NCBI GenBank assembly: GCA_030431715.1
Contig: JAUIIO010000012.1
Location: 1 to 64,000 of the forward strand
Reading direction: 5' to 3'
From: a bacterium
Lineage (GTDB): Bacteria; Bdellovibrionota_C; UBA2361; RFPC01
Length of the DNA stretch: 64,000 nt
A program made the translations under genes and the position numbers. Below the pieces are notes generated by a model. It saw only the letters and a list, made by a program, of their open reading frames with translations. It was not told where the DNA came from and searched no databases. Positions 6,420 through 14,645 of the stretch are shown piece after piece. Numbering within the stretch: position 1 is the first letter of the stretch; every line of letters begins with the position of its first letter.

Positions 6420-9213
6420 TTGAAATAAGCTCGTCGATAAATCGCTTCTGCTCTGCGGCATGGCGTTTGGCTGACCCTGTGGCAGTGCTCGCAGACTCTG
6501 GACGGCCAACATACTGTGGATCCATTCCAGTTACAGACTTTAGCAGCGGCTGCACGTAGCTCCACGCGCCCATATTTCGTGGCTCTTCTTGGATCCATGA
6601 GAGCGATTGCACGTCAATTCCCTCAAGCGTGCTTGCGATCTCTTCTTCAGGAAAGCGGTAGAGCTGCTCAAGGCGTAAGAGTACAACATTTGGCTCTAGT
6701 TCCTGTGCTTGGAACTCAGAGAGGATGTCGTAATAGACTTTACCACTCAGGCAAGCAACGTGCTTTTTCTTATTGTCTGGTGCAAAATCGTCAACTAGAA
6801 CCCGCTGGAAGCGTCCTGCGGTAAGATCTCCTGTCGTACATGCAGCTCCGGCGTGACGTAGCAGACTCTTAGGCGTCATAATCACGAGTGGACGCTTAAT
6901 CTGATTTAGGCCCTGTCTTCTAAGGAGATGGAAGTGTTGAAAAGCAGTGGTCGGATAACAGACAAGCATATTTCCTTCAGCACAGAGCTGGAGGTATCTT
7001 TCTAGCCGCGCGCTACTATGTTCAGGTCCCTGTCCTTCGTATCCGTGTGGAAGAAGGAGGGTTACCCCAGAGCGTTGTCCCCACTTTGCTTCTGAGCTTG
7101 AGATAAATTGATCCATTGCTACCTGAGCGCCGTTTGCGAAGTCACCAAACTGGGCTTCCCACATAACAAGTGAGTTTGTCTCAACGGTAGAGTATCCGAA
7201 CTCAAATCCAACGACACTTGCTTCAGAAAGTGTGCTGTTTACAACTTCAAACTCTGCGGCACCGTGTTTCTCAGAGAGAGTATCAAATGGATAGTAGCGA
7301 ACACCGGTGGTGTTATCTGCTAGCGCAAGGTGACGTTGGCTAAAGGTTCCGCGTTCACTGTCTTGGCCGCTTAGTCTTACGCGACAACCATCAAGTTGAA
7401 GTGAGCCAATCGCGAGGCTTTCAGCAAATCCCCAATCAATCCCCTGCTCTGTTTCGAGTGTCTCAACCCTTTTTTCCAAGATCTTTTTAAGCTTGGGATG
7501 AGGTACAAAATTCTCCGGATAATTAACTAGTGTGCTGGCGATGAGTTGTAGCTTATCTTTTGCGACACCTGTTTCTGGACAAGGAATACGAATTTTCCCG
7601 TGCACCGAACACGCTTCACCGATCGGATTTGATTCCTTGCTCGCACTGTGCGCGTCTTCAAAACGCTGCTTGAAGTGGTCGTAAAAACTCTGAACTTCTT
7701 CCTTTGTAACCACACCTTCTTCAACGAGCGACTCGGCATAAAGCGTTGCAATGGTCTTTTTTTCTTTGATTTCGGAATAGATTATAGGTTGTGTAAAGCT
7801 CGGATCGTCACCTTCGTTGTGGCCATAGCGACGGTATCCGTAAAGGTCTAAGATAACGTCTCGACCGTAGCGGTTTCTAAATTCAAGAGCTATCCGTATC
7901 GCCCAGCACGCTGACTCTACATCTTCACAGTTTACGTGAAATACAGGTGCCTGCACCGCTTTTGCCATATCGGTACAGTAGGTAGATGAGCGAGATTCAT
8001 CCGGATTCGTAGTAAATCCGATTTGGTTATTTACTACGATGTGAACGGTTCCACCGGTAGCGTATCCCGTAACGCCGGACATGTTAATTGTTTCAAACAC
8101 AACGCCTTGACCGGCAAATGCAGCGTCACCGTGAAGGAGTACGGGAAGAACTGAGCCACGATCTTTGTTGTGCTTAAAATCCTGCAGGCCACGCGCGATA
8201 CCTTCTACTACTGGGTTTACGAACTCAAGGTGTGATGGGTTTGGACAGAGTTGAAGCTTCACTTTCTGGCCACGGTCCATAAGGTACTCTGTTTCGTACC
8301 CCATATGATATTTAACGTCTCCTGAGCCAAGAGCGGTGTGAATATTTTGATCTTCAAATTCGCTAAAGATGTCAGCGAGTGGCTTATTAAGCGTATTCGC
8401 AAGTACGTTAAGACGACCTCTGTGTGGCATGCCGAAAACGATCTTTTGAATCGAGCTCTCTGCCGCGTCTTCTATAAGCATGTCGATCATCGGAATAAGC
8501 GTTTCTGCTCCTTGGAGAGAGAATCTTTTGTGTCCGACATATTTTTTATGAAGCTCAGCTTCAAATGATTCAGCGTTAATGATCTCTTTAAGGCGCTCTA
8601 CCTTTTTCTCGTTACTGAGACGGTAGCCGTGCTCAAAGCGTCGTTCGATTTTCTCTTGCAGCCAGAGTCGTTCTTCCTGATTAAGGAGGTGTACGAATTC
8701 AAATCCGATACTGCCGCAGTATGAGCGGTGTAGGTGGTCGATAATCTCACCAAGAGCCATTGAGTCACGCTGGGCAAGCCCTGAGCAGTTATATTCAAGA
8801 GCGAGCTGATCGTCTGTAAAACGGTAAAAGTCGATATTGGTATCTTCCGTTTCTGGTAGAGGTTTTACTCCTTGTGTGAGTGGATTGATCTGAGCTCTTA
8901 AGTGTCCTCTACTTCTAAAGGCACTGATCATGCGGTAGATGCGTTCCTGAATGGCAGAGTCGTGGGTCGTGTTGTTGTAATATCCGTTAGAGTAACCGGT
9001 GTCAGCGCTTGAGCTCTGGCTTATTGGAAGCTGCGCAGGTTCAGCGTGATGGCCGTTACCGTTTGTGTGGCCTCCTGTTTCAGGCAAGCGTGAAAAAAAC
9101 TCTGCCCATGTATCTCCTACAAGCCCTGGGTTTTGTTGATACTGTGCGTAGAGTTCTTCAATGTATCCAGAGTTTGGACCGAATTGCGAGCGAATGTAAT
9201 CTGTGGCGTTCAT
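6406..9213 (-). CDS. sucA: 2-oxoglutarate dehydrogenase E1 component
   Basis: This 935-residue protein matches the typical SucA length of 930-940. The N-terminal E1 segment (YIEELYAQYQQNPGLV...WAEFF) and the thiamine-diphosphate domain with GMPHRGRLNVLAN, HGDAAFAGQGVVFE and YGHNEGDDPSFTQP are unmistakable. The pyrimidine-binding domain (PHGYEGQGPEHSSARLERYL) and the C-terminal domain (WIQEEPRNMGAW) complete it. It decarboxylates 2-oxoglutarate in the TCA cycle and passes the succinyl group to the E2 lipoyl domain. The partners sucB and lpd are not in the window, which is unusual because sucA is generally followed by sucB. It is convergent with the permease (14-bp overlap). Confidence 0.97.
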   Translation of the reverse strand: MNATDYIRSQFGPNSGYIEELYAQYQQNPGLVGDTWAEFFSRLPETGGHTNGNGHHAEPAQLPISQSSSADTGYSNGYYNNTTHDSAIQERIYRMISAFRSRGHLRAQINPLTQGVKPLPETEDTNIDFYRFTDDQLALEYNCSGLAQRDSMALGEIIDHLHRSYCGSIGFEFVHLLNQEERLWLQEKIERRFEHGYRLSNEKKVERLKEIINAESFEAELHKKYVGHKRFSLQGAETLIPMIDMLIEDAAESSIQKIVFGMPHRGRLNVLANTLNKPLADIFSEFEDQNIHTALGSGDVKYHMGYETEYLMDRGQKVKLQLCPNPSHLEFVNPVVEGIARGLQDFKHNKDRGSVLPVLLHGDAAFAGQGVVFETINMSGVTGYATGGTVHIVVNNQIGFTTNPDESRSSTYCTDMAKAVQAPVFHVNCEDVESACWAIRIALEFRNRYGRDVILDLYGYRRYGHNEGDDPSFTQPIIYSEIKEKKTIATLYAESLVEEGVVTKEEVQSFYDHFKQRFEDAHSASKESNPIGEACSVHGKIRIPCPETGVAKDKLQLIASTLVNYPENFVPHPKLKKILEKRVETLETEQGIDWGFAESLAIGSLQLDGCRVRLSGQDSERGTFSQRHLALADNTTGVRYYPFDTLSEKHGAAEFEVVNSTLSEASVVGFEFGYSTVETNSLVMWEAQFGDFANGAQVAMDQFISSSEAKWGQRSGVTLLLPHGYEGQGPEHSSARLERYLQLCAEGNMLVCYPTTAFQHFHLLRRQGLNQIKRPLVIMTPKSLLRHAGAACTTGDLTAGRFQRVLVDDFAPDNKKKHVACLSGKVYYDILSEFQAQELEPNVVLLRLEQLYRFPEEEIASTLEGIDVQSLSWIQEEPRNMGAWSYVQPLLKSVTGMDPQYVGRPESASTATGSAKRHAAEQKRFIDELISIIST

Positions 9214-9359
9214 GTTCCCCGATGTGTAAGACGTAGATCTCCTATTTAGGTGCTGGCTCTAGCGTGAAAGATTCAATTCTTATTGAAAGAAATCGGCGCA
9301 AGACTGCTACTAAGTTATAAGAATCACGAGCTTTATTTAAGATACTACATTACCAGGGT

Positions 9360-9403
9360 AATATACTGTGAGTGAAATGGCAACGAGACTTTCGCAGTAT
9401 ATT
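9360..9403 (-). terminator. Perfect 9-bp inverted repeat after the epimerase gene
   Basis: AATATACTG (9360-9368) is the exact reverse complement of CAGTATATT (9395-9403), with a 26-base loop. It sits directly after the stop codon of the leftward epimerase gene (9406) and upstream of the leftward sucA. No T-run follows, so it is either a weak terminator/processing hairpin or an operator in the region between epimerase and sucA. Confidence 0.4.
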
Positions 9404-9405
9404 GA

Positions 9406-10392
9406 TCAGGAGATCCAGCCGTTTTTCCGGTACCATTCAGCTATCGTTTTGACTTCATCTGAAACGTCTCCGGCAGGTTCGTAGCCCAAGAGATCTTGCG
9501 CCTTCTTGATCGAAAACGAACGGGTTTTTGTAAAGAAGTCTACCCTTCTTCTATATATCGGAGGTTCTATACCAATAGGTTTACATAGTAGCTCACAGAC
9601 ATCGCCTGCTAACTGAAACGGCAGGGCTGGTAGCGCAAATGGTGGAGGCTTTACGTCAAACTGCTCCGCGATAAGAGTAAAAAGCTCTTTCATGAGGATA
9701 TGTCGCTTACCAGCGATTATAAAAACCTCGCCGCTCTTAATGTCTTTTTCCGCAGCTAGCCTGAAGGCGCGCGCAAGGTCGGTTACCATTACCCAGTGCA
9801 GATACGTTTTGTCCCAGTAAATAAGAGGAAATTTACGCTTTGCTATTCCACGGTAGAGCTTCAGGGTCCGTGTATCCCCGGGGCCCCAGATCATGGCGGG
9901 TCTTATGACGGTGCCGTGAATACCGCCATCTCGAAAGGCGTTTAGAGCGAGCTTTTCTCCTTCGCACTTTGTGACCTGATAGATATCTCCGGGGCGGTAG
10001 TCTTCATCTTCGCTAGCAGGTGGATTTGGAATATGACTGTGGACCCCTACGGTGCTGCAGTGAACAATCCGAGGGATGCTGTACTTTTTTGCTGCATTAA
10101 TAACGTTTTCAGTACCAGCAACATTTATATCGTAATAAACACTATCAGGATGTTTGGCCTGTCTAAAAAGGGCTGCAATGTGGAATACAACGTCGGCACC
10201 TTCAAATGGGGCATTGAGAGTTTCCGGAGTACGGATATCGGCGACAAACTTTGCAATATTGAGATCGTCAATGGTAGAGGTGTCGCTTCCCTCGCGGTGA
10301 AGTGCCCTGACTGTATAGCCGTGCGCGAGGAGTTCTCTCACAACGTGTGAACCTACAAATCCATTGGCACCTGTAACAACTGCAGTTTTCAT
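9406..10392 (-). CDS. NAD(P)-dependent epimerase/dehydratase (extended SDR family)
   Basis: The 328-residue protein has a Rossmann N-terminus with GANGFVG (residues 8-14) and the catalytic YxxxK (Y138-K142 in GDIYQVTK), with an upstream Ser/Thr at about 113-114. It belongs to the extended short-chain dehydrogenases that include sugar-nucleotide epimerases, 3-beta-hydroxysteroid dehydrogenase-like and dihydroflavonol reductase-like (HpnA-type) enzymes. The text VIRPAMIWGPGDTRTLKLYRGIAKRKFPL is closest to the latter group. Because a glycosyltransferase island begins just upstream, a role in sugar-nucleotide modification is possible but not proven. The ATG at 10392 is preceded by a GAG-rich stretch. 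Confidence 0.85.
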   Translation of the reverse strand: MKTAVVTGANGFVGSHVVRELLAHGYTVRALHREGSDTSTIDDLNIAKFVADIRTPETLNAPFEGADVVFHIAALFRQAKHPDSVYYDINVAGTENVINAAKKYSIPRIVHCSTVGVHSHIPNPPASEDEDYRPGDIYQVTKCEGEKLALNAFRDGGIHGTVIRPAMIWGPGDTRTLKLYRGIAKRKFPLIYWDKTYLHWVMVTDLARAFRLAAEKDIKSGEVFIIAGKRHILMKELFTLIAEQFDVKPPPFALPALPFQLAGDVCELLCKPIGIEPPIYRRRVDFFTKTRSFSIKKAQDLLGYEPAGDVSDEVKTIAEWYRKNGWIS

Positions 10393-10512
10393 GAGGAGAA
10401 GTTATAGAACAGCAAATGGAGCGTGACTACAGCGTTTTGTGAGTTTTTCACTTGTGACTGGCAAGTAGACGCCTAAAAAATGAGTATATACAAGATGTTA
10501 GTCGGTCTGTGC

Positions 10513-10545
10513 TATTATGCTAAAGACTTGAATTGAGGCATAATA
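10513..10545. promoter_or_regulatory. 8-bp inverted repeat TATTATGC/GCATAATA
   Basis: TATTATGC (10513-10520) and GCATAATA (10538-10545) are perfect reverse complements separated by 17 bases. Each arm contains a -10-like hexamer (TATTAT, CATAAT). The position, upstream of the 77-residue ORF and immediately before the left 12-bp inverted repeat, suits a promoter with an operator, or a pair of divergent promoters. This is inferred from sequence only. Confidence 0.4.
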
Positions 10546-10578
10546 AAGGTGACAGAGTAATTTTAGCTCATGGTTCTT

Positions 10579-10666
10579 GCAGCTATTCCGCGCCCTCGCC
10601 GCTATCACTTTGGCGGTGGCGCGGAGTAGCTGCATGAAGTAGCTGCCCACTTCGAGTTTCTTCATG
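10579..10666 (+). promoter_or_regulatory. Structured leader with a strong hairpin and two exclusive alternative hairpins
   Basis: 10579-10633 forms a stem of about 16 bp (GCAGCTAYTCCGCGCC paired with GGCGCGGAGTAGCTGC) with a further GCCGC/GCGGT block near the loop. Next, 10633-10666 can fold as CATGAAG/CTTCATG or, alternatively, as GAAGT (10636-10640)/ACTTC (10649-10653); the two cannot coexist. The 3' arm CTTCATG touches the Shine-Dalgarno region (GGAAGGA) of the following ORF, so folding could control its translation. Confidence 0.5.
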
Positions 10667-10679
10667 GAAGGATATTGCG

Positions 10680-10913
10680 ATGAGAGGCATGGCTGCTAGA
10701 CGACTTGCTGAGGTGCTTGAGGTAGACCCGGCGATGGCCGGAGCGATTATCTACCTCTGTCCTGTGGAAACGCGCGCTGAGTACGTTACTGAGTGCGTAA
10801 GCCAGATGCCAGAGAGAGCGGCACGTAAGATGTCGACCCTATCGTTTGCTCTCGGAGATCGTGTGATCATCGAAGCGGCGAAAGCTGGAATGGCGCTCCG
10901 TCAGGCGGCATAG
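10680..10913 (+). CDS. 77-residue helical protein of unknown function
   Basis: The ATG is preceded by GGAAGGA with 8-9 bases spacing, and the composition is protein-like. The sequence is predicted helical (MRGMAARRLAEVLEVD..., then PERAARKMSTLSFALGD, then EAAKAGMALRQAA), slightly basic, with two cysteines and no signal peptide or membrane segment. The AxGMALRQAA tail and two or three amphipathic helices could suit a small regulatory or nucleic-acid-binding protein. I know no family for it. It is enclosed by hairpins on both sides and by 12-bp inverted repeats, which suggests that expression is tightly controlled or that the whole is a transferable cassette. Confidence 0.6.
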   Translation: MRGMAARRLAEVLEVDPAMAGAIIYLCPVETRAEYVTECVSQMPERAARKMSTLSFALGDRVIIEAAKAGMALRQAA

Positions 10914-10924
10914 TAGCAAGTTGT

Positions 10925-10983
10925 CGAAACTCGAACCGGGGGCCGGAGATGACACCTACTGTCGCTCTGGCCCCCGTGTTTCG
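10925..10983 (+). terminator. Strong terminator-like hairpin after the 77-residue ORF
   Basis: GGGGGCCGGAG (10938-10948) pairs with CTCTGGCCCCC (10965-10975) with one G-T pair, and an outer CGAAAC/GTTTCG pairing extends the stem. The hairpin is followed by GTGTTTCG, only a short T-run. It lies 12 bases after the stop codon. Confidence 0.6.
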
Positions 10984-11057
10984 TGAGGTTATTTAAGTGT
11001 TATGGCAAGGAAAAGGTTCTTTGCTGGTTACTCTGTCACATCTCTTCTTTTAGGAAG

Positions 11058-11139
11058 TATTAACCGCAAAGGACGCAAAGAGCGCAAAGCTCTCAGATCA
11101 ACATCCTTTGCGTTCCTTAGCGTCCTTTGCGGTTAATAT
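11058..11139. repeat. Family B repeat B1, complete palindrome (CGCAAAG arms)
   Basis: Left arm 11060-11089 has the pattern TTAACCGCAAAGGACGCAAA followed by GAGCGCAAAG. Right arm 11105-11138 is its near-perfect reverse complement ending GCGTCCTTTGCGGTTAATA. The loop is about 15 bp. It lies 8 bases from the stop codon of the leftward glycosyltransferase gene. Three half-copies (28742-28770, 35276-35306, 38174-38206) abut other leftward stop codons. Confidence 0.85.
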
Positions 11140-11147
11140 AAAAAACT

Positions 11148-12065
11148 TTAAGAGATAAGCGAAAGTATCTGATCTGCCCTGTGATCATAGGTCGCGTGAT
11201 TAAGGATATACTCTCTAGCCGCTGTTCCTGAGTGGAGGAATGCATCATCGCTTATTGCCTTCTGAGTAACGGAGAGTATCTCCTCAGGGCTCGAATACGT
11301 TCTTACAAATACAGGTAGTGTTTTAAATAGCTCTGTGAGAGACGGAACGGTATTAGTAATTATTGGAAGTCCGCAGCTAAGCGTCTCAAAGAACCGCATA
11401 TTAATATCAAAGGCATACTTTGTTCCGTAAAATGAGCTAATGTTAAAGCCAGCTCTGCAGGTAGAGAGCGCTTCGGCTGCTTCTTCCTTCCAGAGGCCAG
11501 CAGAAGATCCGCTCTTAGGAGTTGCTATAAGCGTGTTTACAGATGGAGTCTTTGCGAGCGCTGTAAGTACGCTTGCTCTTGCTTGATCCCAGACATTCCC
11601 AACAAAGCCAATATCATGTGTCTTTTGTGCCCCTGGATGATGATCCCAGACGTCGGGGTCAGCTGCGAGTGGTATCCAGTGGCATCTCTGTAAGCCATGT
11701 GCTGCGCATTCATAGGCGTCTTCGTGTTGTGCTTGAAATAGTATCCCTCCGTGCTCATGTAAATAGGAAGCTGTTTTAAGGTCGTTTGGTACTCTTCCGG
11801 GATTCTCTTTATTGTGGCGGTAGTCGATAAACCAGTATGAGATACTACTCATATCTGCATCAATAAATGGCTCCTCACAGAGATTTAGCGCAGTTCCACT
11901 ATCAACGCATAGGAAATGGTCGTATTCTCGCGCTAAAAAAGCCTTATGAAAGGCAGGTTCACTAAGAAGGGTTGCGCTCACTCCTTTTCTCTTATTTAGA
12001 GCCTTAATGAGAAACTCTGCTGGATTACCATCATGATAGTGCGCTACTGGAATCCCTATTTTCAT
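11148..12065 (-). CDS. CgeB-like glycosyltransferase (GT-B, glycosyl transferases group 1)
   Basis: The 305-residue protein resembles CgeB/spore-maturation-type glycosyltransferases. The C-terminal donor-binding half contains DIGFVGN, NMRFFETLSCGLPIITN and a following helix-rich 'SPEEIL...AAREYILNHATYDHRADQIL', the usual end of this group. There is no membrane segment. The start chosen is the ATG at 12065, which overlaps the upstream stop as ATGA and has AAGGA 7 bases before it. A GTG 18 bases upstream is less likely. Translational coupling with the upstream GT gene indicates joint function, presumably building a surface glycan or modifying the giant flagellin-like protein encoded further upstream. 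A family B palindrome follows its stop codon. Confidence 0.8.
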   Translation of the reverse strand: MKIGIPVAHYHDGNPAEFLIKALNKRKGVSATLLSEPAFHKAFLAREYDHFLCVDSGTALNLCEEPFIDADMSSISYWFIDYRHNKENPGRVPNDLKTASYLHEHGGILFQAQHEDAYECAAHGLQRCHWIPLAADPDVWDHHPGAQKTHDIGFVGNVWDQARASVLTALAKTPSVNTLIATPKSGSSAGLWKEEAAEALSTCRAGFNISSFYGTKYAFDINMRFFETLSCGLPIITNTVPSLTELFKTLPVFVRTYSSPEEILSVTQKAISDDAFLHSGTAAREYILNHATYDHRADQILSLIS

Positions 12066-13426
12066 GATTTTTCCTTGATCCACTCTTCTACAGGAAGCCT
12101 TAGACTGAGCTCTGTGTTCTCTCTGCCGGGAGCACGTATCCCTTTGCTATCATTTCGAATCAGAGTCAGGAGCCTTCCAGCGGAGCTTTGTACAAACCAG
12201 GCAGGTACAGAGCGCTTCGTTAAAAGGTGTGACTTTATCTTTTCAAAGAGTGTGCCCGAAAGAGTTAACTGATTAAAGAAGAACGTATACTCATACTTTT
12301 TGTTGTGCATATCAGTTATGAGTGAATTTGTAAGCGTAAGCTCGCTTTCAGAAGAGATGCCTAGTGTTATCTGTTCAGGAGGGAGATTAAGCGTTGAGAT
12401 CTCGCTTTTTAAGGCCTGCATGTTTACTCCCGGTGCTGCTACTACGTTCAGGTGGTCAAGTGTAGGTACTACTTCTCTGGCGGCTTTGAGTTTACTCTCT
12501 GTGTATTTATCGCAGTAGAGAAAGCCAGAGATCTTTGGTGGCGCAGGTTCAAATGGCGCTTTTTGAAGCATTGTAATGAACTTACGCCAATCCGCTGTTT
12601 CAGGATCGAAATCGAGATCTGAAAGGATAGATTCATCGAGATCGATCATATACTCAGTGAGCTTCTCCCCCCACTTTTCTATAAATACCTCACGATATTT
12701 CCTGTCGCGTTCCTCAACTTCTTCTGGAGTTTCAGGGCCACGCCATGTTGATTTTCCCATAAAATGAAGCAGATAACAGCCTTGAGGCTGAAGAATAGAG
12801 TATCCATTAAGGTGAACTCTTAGTGCATAGTCGGTGTCTTCAGCTCCTCCTCTTCCGTACGCTTCGTAAAACGCTCCTACGGTATCAAGGAGGAGGTGCG
12901 GGATACGTACGCAGAAAAAAGGCGCGAAAAAAATTGGCTTAACGCCGGTGTGCGTTTTGCGGTGTTCTTTAACAATTTCTTCAAATGCTTTTTTGTGTGG
13001 CAGATAATCTTCCAGATCTAAAGCCCTTTCAAGCTCAAATTCGCCTGCGGTGTAGTGTTTGTCCTGATTACAGAGGGGGATGGTGATTGCTGCTTGCTCT
13101 ACGTGTAAGAGCTCGGCCCAGTCGGGGGTAAAGATAATGTCATTATTTAATATATAGAGATCGGAAAAGTTTTTTAGGGCTGTGTCACGTAAGATATTCG
13201 CATTTTTTGCAAAAGAGGCCGGCGTATCATGAGCCAGTATTTTAATGTGTGGCCTTAGTGAATCTGATATGGCTACTTCATGTTCGTCGTTCAAGATGAG
13301 TATAAAGATATCACCCGGTGCTAGTCGGGTATGACGGAAAAAACTCTCTATGGCGTACTCTGTGTACTCCTTAGAGGCTTTAAGGCTAATCATGCCGTAT
13401 ATGCGACATCTTCTCTCAAGAAACAT
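12062..13426 (-). CDS. GT2-type glycosyltransferase, paralogue of the 30084-30974 product
   Basis: This encodes 454 residues. The first ~290 residues align clearly with the product of 30084-30974: both have LNNDIIFTP(D/N)W, FFCV(R/K)IP, then EAYG-GG-EDTDY--R-HL-G, and LHF---ST. This is a GT-A (family 2-like) fold in which LNNDI supplies the acidic metal-binding motif and EDTDY is the acceptor/catalytic region. The last ~160 residues (from FITMLQKAPFEP) form an additional domain with no recognised family. The N-terminus before GMISL is conserved in position in the paralogue (RHFGMVTT), supporting the first ATG. It is coupled by ATGA to the CgeB-like gene. Confidence 0.8.
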   Translation of the reverse strand: MFLERRCRIYGMISLKASKEYTEYAIESFFRHTRLAPGDIFILILNDEHEVAISDSLRPHIKILAHDTPASFAKNANILRDTALKNFSDLYILNNDIIFTPDWAELLHVEQAAITIPLCNQDKHYTAGEFELERALDLEDYLPHKKAFEEIVKEHRKTHTGVKPIFFAPFFCVRIPHLLLDTVGAFYEAYGRGGAEDTDYALRVHLNGYSILQPQGCYLLHFMGKSTWRGPETPEEVEERDRKYREVFIEKWGEKLTEYMIDLDESILSDLDFDPETADWRKFITMLQKAPFEPAPPKISGFLYCDKYTESKLKAAREVVPTLDHLNVVAAPGVNMQALKSEISTLNLPPEQITLGISSESELTLTNSLITDMHNKKYEYTFFFNQLTLSGTLFEKIKSHLLTKRSVPAWFVQSSAGRLLTLIRNDSKGIRAPGRENTELSLRLPVEEWIKEKS

Positions 13427-13453
13427 GTTTTCACTATCGCTGAAATTTTAATG

Positions 13454-14632
13454 CTAGGCTACCGGGTATAAGCGCGGTAGCCAGCGCTCAATAACATCAA
13501 GGGGAAATGCTAATCTTACTGGTCCTCTTGGAGTGTCGGATATAAGGAGTTTCATTTTTAGTAGTGAATAAAGAGCTTCTCTGGCTCCACGATCTCCCAT
13601 TCCAGTGATCTGTGCGACTTTTCCCCTCTCAAATTCGCCAACAAGTAGAGCCTCTCTTAGTAAGGAATAGCTTCCATTGGGGAGTTTTTTGAGAGCGACC
13701 ATCTCATCTATAAATATTCGTATTCGCTCAGATAGATTTTGAAAATCAAGTAAAGAATCCATGTATTCCACCTGATCAATGCATACAGATAGGAAGAACT
13801 CACAGAAGGCTATTAACGCTTGATGAGAAAGACTCCCTCGACCGTCAAGATCCCCTCGCCTTGGTTCATCTGCGGCGGATAAAAACCTTTTATAGTCATC
13901 ATTTCGGCGAGCGAGTCCACGAGCGACAGACCATAATTCGCTGCCTATGCCAAGCTCTTTTAGAGCAGAATAAGACATAAGACGCACGACTCTACCATTG
14001 CCATCATAAAACGGGTGAATCCACAGGTATCTGTGATGAGAAGCTGCAATGGCAACGATACGTTGAGGTTTAGAAAGCCTTTCAGGCGCATATGCTTCGT
14101 CAAATCGATTGAGGAAATGCTCTAGCTCCTTGTGTTCAGGTGGAATATGACTCCCTACAGCGACCGAACCGTCACGATACTCGCCGGGTATAATTTTTTT
14201 CTCTTCACCAGTATCGGGATTTTGAATTTTAAGTAGCTCTTCGGGTAAGAGCTCACAAAACTCTCTGTGAAGCCACTTTCCGTAGCTAGCCGAAATGGGA
14301 TAATGAGAGGAGGCTGAACCCCGGTCTATCATTTTTTGTACTGTGATATGAGCAACAGCTTCCTTTTGAAGCGCCCGCTTCTTCGGTTCATCGGAGTATT
14401 TATCGGCAAGAGCGCGATCGATCTCGCGCGGAGTTGTGTTGTGCCCCTCGATGAGGTTTGAGTAGTAACAGTTCATATTGCGAACAAGATCGCCTATGGT
14501 TGCTCGCACAACGGGATTGAGCTTGCCTCCAAATGAGCTCGCCTTAGCGACGAGTTCGATTGTGAGGTCGTCAAGTTTACGTGAGCCCTCTTGGGGCAGC
14601 ATTGGCTCCATGAGTTCGTATCTGTCTTTCAT
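13454..14632 (-). CDS. Fic-domain protein (putative AMPylase) with N-terminal inhibitory motif
   Basis: The 392-residue protein has the Fic core motif HPFYDGNGRVVR (residues 206-217), which fits HxFx(D/E)GNGRxxR, so the enzyme should transfer AMP or another nucleotide to target hydroxyls. Residues 58-63 (SNLIEG) fit the inhibitory [S/T]xxxE[G/N] helix, here N-terminal (class II), so self-inhibition is expected. The C-terminal ~100 residues look like a winged-helix DNA-binding domain (ALLVGEFERGKVAQITGMGDRGAREALYSLLKMKLL). The ATG has AGAGG 7 bases before it. Three direct repeats of the form TATAGTGGCA precede the gene, which fits autoregulation by that C-terminal domain. Confidence 0.9.
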   Translation of the reverse strand: MKDRYELMEPMLPQEGSRKLDDLTIELVAKASSFGGKLNPVVRATIGDLVRNMNCYYSNLIEGHNTTPREIDRALADKYSDEPKKRALQKEAVAHITVQKMIDRGSASSHYPISASYGKWLHREFCELLPEELLKIQNPDTGEEKKIIPGEYRDGSVAVGSHIPPEHKELEHFLNRFDEAYAPERLSKPQRIVAIAASHHRYLWIHPFYDGNGRVVRLMSYSALKELGIGSELWSVARGLARRNDDYKRFLSAADEPRRGDLDGRGSLSHQALIAFCEFFLSVCIDQVEYMDSLLDFQNLSERIRIFIDEMVALKKLPNGSYSLLREALLVGEFERGKVAQITGMGDRGAREALYSLLKMKLLISDTPRGPVRLAFPLDVIERWLPRLYPVA

Positions 14633-14645
14633 ATTTGGCCTCTTC

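Larger units (their letters stand above)
10549..11039 (+). mobile_element. 491-bp unit bounded by 12-bp perfect inverted repeats
   Basis: GTGACAGAGTAA at 10549-10560 is exactly reverse-complemented by TTACTCTGTCAC at 11028-11039. Inside lie a 55-nt GC-rich hairpin, an alternative-hairpin leader, a 77-codon ORF with a good ribosome binding site, and a strong terminator-like hairpin. No target-site duplication is obvious, and no transposase is encoded, so it might be a non-autonomous mobile unit or simply a compact regulated cassette. A family B palindrome starts 19 bp to its right. Confidence 0.4.

Noticed and set aside
10549..11039. attC/integron cassette
   Set aside because: The hairpin ends do not carry the RYYYAAC/GTTRRRY core sites, and no integrase is near.
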